Assembly (NCBI GenBank): GCA_017411605.1
Contig: JAFQPR010000084.1
Coordinates: 1 to 40,713, forward strand
DNA: 40,713 bases
Direction of reading: 5' to 3'
From: Clostridia bacterium
Lineage (GTDB): Bacteria > Bacillota > Clostridia > Oscillospirales > CAG-272
The notes under the pieces were generated by a model. The model did no database searches. It saw only the letters and a list, made by a program, of their open reading frames with translations, and was not told the origin of the DNA. Positions 1-7,099 of the stretch are shown here, piece by piece. Each line of letters begins with the position of its first letter. Within the stretch, counting starts at the first letter, position 1. A program made the translations under genes and the position numbers.

Positions 1-20
1 ACGACTATTTTCGTTTCGAC

Positions 21-172
21 AAGCCGATTTTATCGGCTTTTGCATAATTAAATTTCAAAAAATTTAATTATGCTCTACATTCATTGCAATGGGTTAGTCC
101 AAATTTTTATAAAAAATTTGGCACAATATCAAAGATATTGTTTCGAAATAGCGTGAAATCATGCTATTTCGA
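21..172. repeat. Chain of six end-to-end hairpins
   Basis: Six inverted repeats follow one another with only 1-2 bases between them: 21-39 (8-bp arms), 42-73 (14-bp perfect arms, loop 56-59), 75-97 (9 pairs, one bulge, two G.T), 99-121 (10-bp arms), 123-141 (8-bp arms) and 143-172 (10-bp arms, continuing inward through one G.T pair). The arms differ from one another, so this is a row of independent palindromes and not one duplicated unit. Four-fifths of the 152 bases are paired. No coding frame is evident. A weaker stem follows at 178-190. It lies downstream of the minus-strand regulator gene and could also end its transcript. Function unknown. Confidence 0.85.
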
Positions 173-261
173 CTTACTATAACCATTATAATTTTATCTT
201 TTATTGTTCTATCTTATAAGAATAGTTTATTCTCCGATTATTTCCAAGGCAAGCTTTTATC

Positions 262-924
262 CTATATCAAAAGCTCAAAATGGTTTTTACGGCAATAGAT
301 GATCCCCTCTTTTTTCATTTTGCCTATCTCTGCGGAAAGACCGCTTCTGTCAACCTCAAGATAGTCGGCAAGCTCCTGCCTGTCAAACGGGATATCGAAG
401 CTTGCGCTGTTCGCTATTCTGGCGCGGCTCATAAGATAGGCGAGAAGCTTCTCTCTCGTTGAACGCTTTGACGTTATCTCTATCCTATCGTGAAACATTA
501 TATTCTTTTTCGCCAGGTCCTTCATCAGATTGAATATCATCTGCGCGTGAAAGCCGCAGGCATTCGAGCAGGAATGAAGTATCCTTTTGCATTCGATAAA
601 CATCACCTCGCAGGGCTCGTTCGCTATAACAGATACGGGTATCGCGTTTACGTCGGCGCAGGCAAATGCCTCTCCTATCAGATCGGACGGGTCGACACTT
701 TGCAGTATGCTTCTGTTTCCGTAATAATCATTCGATATTACCTGAGCCGAGCCCGAGAGAACGATGCCTATATATTTTGCGGGTTTTCCTTCCGCAAATA
801 TAGTGTATTTTTTGTCAAAGCTCTCCACCCTCGCGCCAAGGCAGCCGAGCATTACCGAAATATCCTTCATATCAATGCCCGAGAAAAGCGGGCATTTTTC
901 TAAAATTTCAAAATATTTTTTCAT
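262..924 (-). CDS. Crp/Fnr family transcriptional regulator
   Basis: A 220-residue DNA-binding regulator. Residues 5-120 form the cyclic-nucleotide-type beta-barrel sensor domain, a long dimer helix follows at about 125-150, and a winged helix-turn-helix lies at about 180-205 (DRQELADYLEVDRSGLSAEI). The start at 924 is preferred over an upstream ATG at 954 because GGAG sits just before it and the extra codons overlap a palindromic operator. Cysteines are numerous (C11, C28, C89, C105, C112, C119, C123) but not in the classic N-terminal FNR cluster pattern, so the signal (haem, redox, nitrosative stress) cannot be read. It is divergent from ldhA and the ferredoxin gene, its likely targets. In Clostridia, similar regulators of the HcpR type control redox and nitrosative-stress genes; that assignment is inference. 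Confidence 0.9.
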   Translation of the reverse strand: MKKYFEILEKCPLFSGIDMKDISVMLGCLGARVESFDKKYTIFAEGKPAKYIGIVLSGSAQVISNDYYGNRSILQSVDPSDLIGEAFACADVNAIPVSVIANEPCEVMFIECKRILHSCSNACGFHAQMIFNLMKDLAKKNIMFHDRIEITSKRSTREKLLAYLMSRARIANSASFDIPFDRQELADYLEVDRSGLSAEIGKMKKEGIIYCRKNHFELLI

Positions 925-937
925 TTTTTCTCCGTTT

Positions 938-953
938 TGTTGAAATTTCAACA
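938..953. promoter_or_regulatory. Perfect 16-bp palindromic operator
   Basis: TGTTGAAATTTCAACA is a perfect palindrome with the 5-6-5 geometry of Crp/Fnr sites (TGTTG-N6-CAACA). It lies between the divergent regulator gene and ldhA. Its centre (945.5) falls about 41.5 bases before the start point predicted from the ldhA -10 box, the usual position for activation by this family. It also sits just upstream of the regulator's ribosome binding site, which would suit autoregulation. Confidence 0.7.
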
Positions 954-974
954 TACTTTACGTTTGTATTATAC

Positions 975-980
975 TATAAT
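975..980 (+). promoter_or_regulatory. ldhA -10 box
   Basis: TATAAT at 975-980 has no good -35 hexamer 17 bases upstream. This fits a promoter that depends on an activator bound at the palindrome 938-953. An overlapping TATACT at 970-975 is an alternative. Confidence 0.5.
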
Positions 981-1013
981 GTTCTCAGAAAAGCAAGGAG
1001 AAAAACGAAAAAA

Positions 1014-2048
1014 ATGAAAATTGCATTCTTTGATACGAAGCCATACGACAAGCCGTCCTTTGAAAAATTCGGCGGCGAGCGCGGCGTAACGTTTAAATAT
1101 TATGAAACGAAGCTCAACGAGGATACGGTAGAGCTTGCGGCAGGCTTTGACGGTGTTTGCGTATTCGTCAACGATACGGTCAACGCTGCGGTTATAGACA
1201 GACTCGCAGAGCTCGGCGTCAAGGTCGTGGCTCTCAGATGCGCGGGCTTTAATAACGTTGATATGAAATACGCTCACGGCAAGATACACGTGCTGAGAGT
1301 TCCCGCTTACTCGCCATACGCGGTAGCGGAGCATACGATGGCGCTCTTACTTACCTCAATAAGAAGAATACACAAGGCGTATATCAGAACGCGCGACTTC
1401 AACTTCAGTCTTTCGGGTATGACGGGCTTCGACCTTCACGGAAAAACCGTGGGCGTTGTCGGTACGGGCAGAATAGGAAGAGCGTTTATAGATATCTGTC
1501 GCGGCTTTGGAATGAAGGTTCTGGCTTACGATAAGTTTGAAGCTCCGAATCTTGCCGACGGTGACAAAATAAGATACGTCGGGCTCGACGAGCTTTTTGA
1601 AAAAAGCGACATCATTTCTCTCCACTGCCCTCTCACGGATGATACCTATCACCTCATAGACGAAAACTCACTTGGAAAGTGCAAAAAGGGCGTAGTTATC
1701 CTTAATACCTCGCGAGGCGCTCTCGTAGATGCGGAGGCTCTGCTAGCGGGAATCAAATCACGTAAGGTCGGCGCGGCTTGCCTTGACGTTTACGAGGAGG
1801 AGTCAGACTTCTTCTTCGAGGACAAATCGGGACACATACTTGAGGATGACATACTGGCAAGACTTATCTCGATGCCAAACGTTATAGTTACCTCTCACCA
1901 GGCGTTTCTCACGGAAGAGGCTCTTTCAAATATAGCGGAAACGACGGTCGGAAATATAGTGGAATTCTTCGAGTTGGGCGAGTGTCCCAACGAGCTTTGC
2001 TACCGATTCGGCAACACTGAGGACTGCAAAAGCGGAAAATGCTTTTAA
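1014..2048 (+). CDS. ldhA: D-lactate dehydrogenase (2-hydroxyacid dehydrogenase family)
   Basis: A 344-residue NAD-dependent enzyme that reduces pyruvate to D-lactate, regenerating NAD+ in fermentation. The Rossmann motif GTGRIG is at 150-155. The catalytic triad of the family is at R234 (NTSRGALVD), E263 and H295 (TSHQAFLT), within one residue of E. coli LdhA numbering, and the C-terminal ECPNEL stretch also resembles LdhA. The protein ends in an extra cysteine-containing tail (DCKSGKCF). It is followed after 13 bases by the ferredoxin gene, so the two are probably one transcript. A related 2-hydroxyacid dehydrogenase with another substrate cannot be excluded. Confidence 0.88.
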   Translation: MKIAFFDTKPYDKPSFEKFGGERGVTFKYYETKLNEDTVELAAGFDGVCVFVNDTVNAAVIDRLAELGVKVVALRCAGFNNVDMKYAHGKIHVLRVPAYSPYAVAEHTMALLLTSIRRIHKAYIRTRDFNFSLSGMTGFDLHGKTVGVVGTGRIGRAFIDICRGFGMKVLAYDKFEAPNLADGDKIRYVGLDELFEKSDIISLHCPLTDDTYHLIDENSLGKCKKGVVILNTSRGALVDAEALLAGIKSRKVGAACLDVYEEESDFFFEDKSGHILEDDILARLISMPNVIVTSHQAFLTEEALSNIAETTVGNIVEFFELGECPNELCYRFGNTEDCKSGKCF

Positions 2049-2061
2049 ACAGGAGAGCAAT

Positions 2062-2757
2062 ATGAAAAGAAAGATAATAAAGATAGACGAAGATAAATGC
2101 AACGGCTGCGGCGCGTGCGCTGCGGCATGCCACGAGGGCGCGATTGAAATGATAAGGGGAAAAGCAAGGCTCACCCGCGAAGACTATTGCGACGGTCTCG
2201 GTGACTGCCTCCCAGCCTGCCCGACGAACGCGATAAGCTTTGAGGTGCGAGAAGCTCCCGCATACGAAAAGACAGCCGTTAAGCAAGCCAAGATAAAAAA
2301 AGAAGAAACGGAACTTTCCTGCAAGTGTCAAGGTACTCAATCAAAGGCGTTAAAAAGAGAGAGCAGCTCACCCGCCGCAAAGGTCAATATTCCAAGTCAG
2401 CTTATGCAATGGCCATGCCAGATAAAGCTCGTTCCCGTCAATGCGCCTTATTTCGACGGAGCTAATCTGCTTATCGCGGCAGACTGCACCGCTTATACGT
2501 ACGGAAGCTTTCACAACGACTTTATGAGAAACCATATTACTCTCATAGGCTGCCCGAAACTCGACGAGGGTGATTACGCGGAAAAGCTCGCGGCAATAAT
2601 AAGGAATAATAATATAAAAAGCGTTAAGGTGGCGCGCATGGAAGTCCCCTGCTGCGGCGGAATAGAAAACGCGGTTAAAAGAGCCTTAATGCAGAGCGGA
2701 AAGTTTATTCCTTGGCAGGTGATCACGATCTCCACCGACGGAAAAATACTTGAGTAA
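2062..2757 (+). CDS. 4Fe-4S ferredoxin-type protein with cysteine-rich C-terminal domain
   Basis: A 231-residue iron-sulfur protein. The first cluster motif is canonical (C13, C16, C19, C23). In the second (C43, C49, C53-P) the second cysteine position holds L46, so it has three cysteines and may hold a [3Fe-4S] or otherwise ligated cluster. After a Lys/Glu/Ser-rich linker (about 70-110), a C-terminal domain carries further cysteines in AADC, IGCP and VPCCGG settings. This arrangement resembles the ferredoxins that accompany Crp-type redox regulators in anaerobes, but the electron partner is unknown. The ribosome binding site is AGGAGA. It probably shares the ldhA promoter. Confidence 0.8.
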   Translation: MKRKIIKIDEDKCNGCGACAAACHEGAIEMIRGKARLTREDYCDGLGDCLPACPTNAISFEVREAPAYEKTAVKQAKIKKEETELSCKCQGTQSKALKRESSSPAAKVNIPSQLMQWPCQIKLVPVNAPYFDGANLLIAADCTAYTYGSFHNDFMRNHITLIGCPKLDEGDYAEKLAAIIRNNNIKSVKVARMEVPCCGGIENAVKRALMQSGKFIPWQVITISTDGKILE

Positions 2758-2782
2758 TTTTCCGATTATTTGTTTTACCATC

Positions 2783-2811
2783 TTGAATTTCAGAAATCAA
2801 AGTGCTAAAAT
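2783..2811 (+). promoter_or_regulatory. Sigma-A promoter of the flavodiiron gene
   Basis: TTGAAT (2783-2788), a 17-base spacer and TAAAAT (2806-2811), 33 bases before the start codon. A small imperfect inverted repeat overlaps the -35 box. Confidence 0.7.
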
Positions 2812-2843
2812 ATCTTTAGATAACTAAAAAAAGAGGTTAGTCA

Positions 2844-4634
2844 ATGTTTATTACCAATGATATAAAATACGTCGGTGTTAACGACAGAAAAATCGACCTT
2901 TTCGAGGGTCAGTATAAGGTGCCGAACGGTATGGCGTATAACTCGTACGTTATAATGGATGAAAAAATCGCAGTTATGGACAGCGTTGATGCGGCATTCA
3001 CGCACGAGTGGCTCGACAATCTTCAGAACACGCTCGGAAAGAGATCTCCCGATTATCTCGTAGTTCAGCATATGGAGCCCGATCACTCGGCAAATATAAC
3101 GAGCTTCATAAAGACATTCCCCGACGCGAAAATAGTATCCTCAGCAAAAGCATTCGGTATGATGAAAAACTTCTTCGGCACAGACTTTGAGGACAAGCAG
3201 ATAATTGTCGGTGAGGGCTCGACTCTCTCGCTCGGTAAGCACACTCTTACATTCTTTACGGCGCCCATGGTGCACTGGCCCGAGGTTATAGTTACCTACG
3301 ATAGCTACGATAAGGTTCTCTTCTCTGCTGACGGATTCGGAAAGTTCGGCGCTATCGATACTGACGAGCCCTGGGCGGACGAAGCCAGAAGATATTACAT
3401 CGGAATCGTCGGAAAATACGGCGCGCAGGTTCAAAATCTTTTAAAGAAAGCATCGGCTCTCGATATTGAGAGGATATGCCCTCTCCACGGTCCCGTGCTC
3501 ACAGAAAACCTCGGCTACTACCTAGACCTTTATAACACCTGGTCAAGCTATCAGCCCGAGAGCGAGGGTATAGTGATTGCTTACACCTCGATTTACGGAA
3601 ATACGAAAAAGGCGGTTACCTCTCTTATAGAAAAGCTTGAAAAGAAAGGTTGCCCCAAGATAGCAGTTCACGATCTTGCAAGATGCGATATAGCCGAAGC
3701 GGTAGCGGATGCGTTCAGATATTCGAAGCTCGTTCTCGCTACCACCACATACAATGCGGATATTTTCCCTCCTATGAGAAGCTTTATCGAGCATCTCACA
3801 GAGCGCGGATTCAAAAGCAGGACAGTCGCTCTTATAGAGAACGGAAGCTGGGCGCCTATGGCGGCAAAGGTAATGCGAGGTATGCTTGAAGGCTCGGCAA
3901 ATATAACCTTCACCGATACGACGGTAAGAATTCTTTCCGCGCTCAACGAAACAGGCGCCGCGCAGCTCGAGCAGCTCTCCGATGAGCTTTGCAGAGAGTA
4001 TATCGCATCGAACGCCAGCCTTGCTGACAAAAACGATATGTCAGCTCTCTTCAATATCGGATACGGACTCTACGTAGTTACCTCAAACGACGGTAAGAAG
4101 GATAACGGGCTTATCCTCAACAGCGTTTCCCAGGTTACAAATTCTCCGAACAGAATCGCCGTTACGATTAATAAGGAAAACTACTCGCACCACGTAATAA
4201 AGCAGACCGGTATTATGAACCTCAACTGCCTCACGACAGAAGCGCCTTTCAAGGTATTCGAGGCATTCGGCTTCGTTTCCGGACGTAACGTGGATAAATT
4301 CAAAAACTGCGAGCCTAACCGCTCGGATAACGGACTCGTTTTCCTTCCGAGATATATAAATTCCTTCATATCTCTCAAGGTCGAGCAATATATTGATCTT
4401 GACACACACGGTATGTTCATCTGCTCGATAACCGAGGCGAGAGTTCTTTCCGATAAGGAAACGATGACCTACACTTACTATCAAAACAACGTTAAGCCGA
4501 AGCCCAAAACCGATGGCAAGAAGGGCTACGTCTGCAAGATATGCGGATACGTTTACGAGGGAGATGAGCTCCCCGAGGACTTCATCTGCCCCCTCTGCAA
4601 GCACGGCGCTTCGGATTTTGAAGAAATTAAATAA
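2844..4634 (+). CDS. Four-domain flavodiiron protein (diiron, flavodoxin, flavin reductase, rubredoxin)
   Basis: A 596-residue cytoplasmic oxygen or nitric oxide reductase. The metallo-beta-lactamase-like domain (1-235) has the full diiron ligand set: H76, E78, D80, H81 (HMEPDH), H144, D163 and H215. A flavodoxin domain with the FMN loop TSIYGNT follows at about 243-395, then a flavin-reductase-like split-barrel domain (about 405-550) and a C-terminal rubredoxin with two CxxC pairs (about 557-596). The fusion would let one polypeptide pass electrons from a reduced nicotinamide or flavin to the diiron site. It has its own promoter and heads the oxygen-defence genes that follow. Whether O2 or NO is the main substrate cannot be told from sequence. 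Confidence 0.93.
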   Translation: MFITNDIKYVGVNDRKIDLFEGQYKVPNGMAYNSYVIMDEKIAVMDSVDAAFTHEWLDNLQNTLGKRSPDYLVVQHMEPDHSANITSFIKTFPDAKIVSSAKAFGMMKNFFGTDFEDKQIIVGEGSTLSLGKHTLTFFTAPMVHWPEVIVTYDSYDKVLFSADGFGKFGAIDTDEPWADEARRYYIGIVGKYGAQVQNLLKKASALDIERICPLHGPVLTENLGYYLDLYNTWSSYQPESEGIVIAYTSIYGNTKKAVTSLIEKLEKKGCPKIAVHDLARCDIAEAVADAFRYSKLVLATTTYNADIFPPMRSFIEHLTERGFKSRTVALIENGSWAPMAAKVMRGMLEGSANITFTDTTVRILSALNETGAAQLEQLSDELCREYIASNASLADKNDMSALFNIGYGLYVVTSNDGKKDNGLILNSVSQVTNSPNRIAVTINKENYSHHVIKQTGIMNLNCLTTEAPFKVFEAFGFVSGRNVDKFKNCEPNRSDNGLVFLPRYINSFISLKVEQYIDLDTHGMFICSITEARVLSDKETMTYTYYQNNVKPKPKTDGKKGYVCKICGYVYEGDELPEDFICPLCKHGASDFEEIK

Positions 4635-4673
4635 TAAAAAATAAATAAAACACCACAAAAGGAGAAAAATGAA

Positions 4674-5057
4674 ATGAAAGACACAAGATTTTATATTTGC
4701 GAAAAATGCGGAAACATTGTAGGAATGATACACGCATCGGGTGTTCCGCTCGTTTGCTGCGGTCAGAAAATGACTGCTCTTGAGGCAGGCACTGTTGAGG
4801 CAAGCCGTGAAAAGCACATCCCCGTTGTAGAGGTAAACGGCAACACCGTTAAAGTAGTCGTGGGCTCCGTTCTTCACCCCATGACGGAAGAGCATAGCAT
4901 CACCTGGGTATACCTTGAAACCAACCTTGGCGGTCAGCGCAAGGCTCTCACCCCAGGCAGCGCACCCGAGGTAACCTTCGCTCTCGCGGACGGCGAAGAG
5001 GCAAAGGCTGTTTACGCATACTGCAATCTTCACGGACTCTGGAAGGCAGACGTTTAA
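4674..5057 (+). CDS. dfx: Desulfoferrodoxin (2Fe superoxide reductase)
   Basis: A 127-residue enzyme that reduces superoxide to hydrogen peroxide without making oxygen. The N-terminal desulforedoxin-type centre I is complete (C9, C12, C28, C29), so it is the two-iron class. Centre II ligands are H48, H68, H74, C117 and H120, and the catalytic E46-K47 pair before H48 is present. The start at 4674 follows GGAGAAAAATGAA; a three-codon out-of-frame ATG lies just ahead of it. The 39-base gap to the flavodiiron gene suggests co-transcription. Rubredoxin (5658) is its expected electron donor. Confidence 0.96.
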   Translation: MKDTRFYICEKCGNIVGMIHASGVPLVCCGQKMTALEAGTVEASREKHIPVVEVNGNTVKVVVGSVLHPMTEEHSITWVYLETNLGGQRKALTPGSAPEVTFALADGEEAKAVYAYCNLHGLWKADV

Positions 5058-5101
5058 TTCAAAGAGCGTCGAAAATAAGTATAATAACAAGGAGAAAAAG
5101 A

Positions 5102-5614
5102 ATGTTAAACGCTAAGGTACACGAGCTTCTTAATCAGCAGATCAATAAAGAATTATATTCGGCTTATCTTTATCTCGATTTTTCAAACTACTTCAAGGCA
5201 AAGGGACTTGACGGCTTTGCTAACTGGTATATGATCCAGGCGCAGGAGGAGAGAGATCACGCAATGCTCTTCTATACCTACCTTCAGAACGAAAATATGC
5301 CTGTAACACTTGAGGCTATCGCAAAGCCCGATAAGATCTTTACCTCTCATATGGACGTTCTCCTCGCAGGTCTTGAGCACGAGCAGTACGTAACCTCTCT
5401 TATCAACGATATCTACAGTGCGGCATACGACGTCAGGGATTTCAGAACTATGCAGTTCCTCGATTGGTTCGTTAAGGAGCAGGGCGAAGAGGAAACAAAT
5501 GCCAACGATATGATATCCAAAATGGAGCTTTTCGGCTCTGATCCCAAGAGCCTTTATATGCTCAATCAGGAGCTTGCAGGAAGAGTTTATACCGCTCCTT
5601 CGCTGGTTCTTTAA
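5102..5614 (+). CDS. ftnA: Non-haem ferritin
   Basis: A 170-residue iron-storage protein of the bacterial FtnA type, forming a 24-mer cage that oxidises Fe2+ and stores it as mineral. Ferroxidase residues match FtnA numbering: E17, E50, H53, E94, Q127 and E130. The ribosome binding site AAGGAG is well placed. Lying next to superoxide reductase and the flavodiiron protein, it would keep free iron low while oxygen species are cleared, limiting Fenton chemistry. Confidence 0.95.
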   Translation: MLNAKVHELLNQQINKELYSAYLYLDFSNYFKAKGLDGFANWYMIQAQEERDHAMLFYTYLQNENMPVTLEAIAKPDKIFTSHMDVLLAGLEHEQYVTSLINDIYSAAYDVRDFRTMQFLDWFVKEQGEEETNANDMISKMELFGSDPKSLYMLNQELAGRVYTAPSLVL

Positions 5615-5657
5615 TCACAAATTGTAAATAATTATTATAAATAAAGGAGATTTTGAT

Positions 5658-5816
5658 ATGAAAAAATATGTTTGCGACGTTTGCGGATGGACTTATGACG
5701 AAGAGCTCGGAGATGCCGAAAATGGGATAGCACCCGGCACTAAGTTCGAGGACCTCCCCGAGGATTTCGTATGCCCTCTTTGCGGAGTAGGCAAGGAAAA
5801 CTTCAGCGAGGAATAA
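5658..5816 (+). CDS. Rubredoxin
   Basis: A 52-residue one-iron electron carrier. The two knuckles are C6-x2-C9 (VCDVCGW) and C39-x2-C42 (VCPLCGVG), with the usual acidic PEDF stretch between them. It starts after AAAGGAGATTTTGAT. It ends the oxygen-defence cluster and is followed by a strong terminator. It probably donates electrons to the desulfoferrodoxin and perhaps to the flavodiiron protein, although that protein has its own rubredoxin domain. Confidence 0.96.
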   Translation: MKKYVCDVCGWTYDEELGDAENGIAPGTKFEDLPEDFVCPLCGVGKENFSEE

Positions 5817-5844
5817 TCAGTAATATTTATACAGCTTTTATCAC

Positions 5845-5875
5845 GGACTGCGCAGTTCTCTGCGCGGTCCTTTTT
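5845..5875 (+). terminator. Rho-independent terminator after rubredoxin
   Basis: An 11-pair GC-rich stem (one G.T) with a TTCT loop (5856-5859), followed by five T. It ends the oxygen-defence transcript. Confidence 0.9.
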
Positions 5876-5943
5876 ATATAAGACCCCACGTTTTCCTTTT
5901 ATGGCTTATCCCTTTATTTTTCAAAATTACGTTTTTATTCATC

Positions 5944-5972
5944 TTGACATACAGTAAAAAAAGTGATAAAAT
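5944..5972 (+). promoter_or_regulatory. Sigma-A promoter of mscS
   Basis: A consensus TTGACA (5944-5949), a 17-base spacer and TAAAAT (5967-5972) with an extended TGA before the -10 box. Confidence 0.85.
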
Positions 5973-6000
5973 TATTCCATCAAAAAAAGGAGGTACAAAA

Positions 6001-6858
6001 ATGAATTTTTTACTTAACACAGAATCAACGACACCTGAGTCCGAAAACATTGTCAGTAAAATCATAGACACCGTAGTTTCATGGTGTCTTAATACGGGAA
6101 TCAAGGTTCTTATTGCCATAGTTATTCTTCTTGTGAGCTTCCGTATAGTTACGCTCATATCGAGAAAAATCGCAAAAAAAGGCGATAGTGACAAGCTTGA
6201 TAAAACCGTAATGAAAACTCTCGCTTATATCTTCAACATAGGTATGAAGGTCGTTATCGCAATTTGCCTTATCGGTTATCTCGGTATTGACACGAGCGGT
6301 CTTACCGCACTCGTTGCGTCCTTCGGCGTTTGCGTAGGTCTTGCCGTAAACGGAGCTTTATCTAACGTTGCGGGCGGTGTGCTTATTATCGTAACTCGTC
6401 CCTTTAAGATCGACGACTTCATCGAGGCTCAAGGTATCAGCGGTACGGTTGAAGATATACATATGGTATGCACAAAGCTTCGTACTCCCGATAACAAGGT
6501 AGTGTACGTTCCAAACGGGGCTCTTGCAAACGGAAACATCACGAATTACTCGGAAAAAGATACCAGAAGAGTAGACTTCACCTTCTCTATCGGTTATACG
6601 AGCGATTTTGAAAAGGCTAAAGAAATTGTAACGAGCATCCTCACATCTCACGAGCTCACCCTTGACGATCCCGCTCCTATGATAAGAATGAGCGCGCACG
6701 GCGCGAGCAGCATTGATATCACAGCACGCGTTTGGGTTAAGAGCGCAGACTATTGGACAGTTAATTTCGATGTAATCGAAGCCGTTAAGGCAGAGTTTGA
6801 CAAGAACGGAATCGAAATTCCCTTCAATCAGCTCGACGTGCACGTTAAACAGGATTGA
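6001..6858 (+). CDS. mscS: Small-conductance mechanosensitive channel (MscS)
   Basis: A 285-residue membrane channel that opens on membrane tension to release solutes under osmotic downshock. Three transmembrane segments are visible at about 28-53, 72-95 and 100-132; the last is the Gly/Ala-rich pore helix (GLAVNGALSNVAGG). A beta-barrel domain (ITRPF-type, FKIDDFIE) and the cytoplasmic alpha/beta cage follow. The start at 6001 is set by AAAGGAGGTACAAAA; an in-frame ATG at 5944 coincides with the -35 box and is rejected. It is a single-gene unit with its own promoter and terminator. Confidence 0.94.
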   Translation: MNFLLNTESTTPESENIVSKIIDTVVSWCLNTGIKVLIAIVILLVSFRIVTLISRKIAKKGDSDKLDKTVMKTLAYIFNIGMKVVIAICLIGYLGIDTSGLTALVASFGVCVGLAVNGALSNVAGGVLIIVTRPFKIDDFIEAQGISGTVEDIHMVCTKLRTPDNKVVYVPNGALANGNITNYSEKDTRRVDFTFSIGYTSDFEKAKEIVTSILTSHELTLDDPAPMIRMSAHGASSIDITARVWVKSADYWTVNFDVIEAVKAEFDKNGIEIPFNQLDVHVKQD

Positions 6859-6902
6859 GCCTAAAGCAACAATCTTTGACCAAAATTCAATAATAGTATA
6901 TG

Positions 6903-6938
6903 CCGCCACGGGTTCTCGCAGCTCGCGGCGGATTTTTT
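6903..6938 (+). terminator. Terminator after mscS
   Basis: A CCGCC (6903-6907) / GGCGG (6927-6931) stem with further internal pairing, followed by a T6 run. Confidence 0.7.
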
Positions 6939-7023
6939 ATAAAAGCTCTTTTCTTTTTCTGTCTATTATATTTTTTATTTCTTTTGTACTTATTTTTTAT
7001 ACTTAATTTTTATTTTTTCGGTA

Positions 7024-7052
7024 TTGACTGAAAGATAGTATTGTGCTATAAT
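7024..7052 (+). promoter_or_regulatory. Sigma-A promoter of the ThrE pair
   Basis: TTGACT (7024-7029), a 17-base spacer and TATAAT (7047-7052) with an extended TGC. Confidence 0.85.
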
Positions 7053-7099
7053 ACAAAATTGCAAAAAGTAATATCATTCCAGATAAACAGGAGATATAA

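Noticed and set aside
2782-2801. Inverted repeat TTGAATTTCAG-AAATCAA as a second copy of the 938-953 operator
   Set aside because: Its symmetry and spacing differ (a bulge is needed), and the overlap with the -35 box may be chance. It is too weak to call.
4669-4677. Three-codon ATG AAA TGA frame just before the desulfoferrodoxin start
   Set aside because: It overlaps the ribosome binding spacing and probably arises by chance from the AT-rich leader; no evidence of a regulatory upstream frame.
4083-5090. Long minus-strand open frame of 335 codons opposite the flavodiiron and desulfoferrodoxin genes
   Set aside because: It lies antisense to two well-supported genes, has no ribosome binding site and no recognisable domain; it reflects codon bias of the plus strand.
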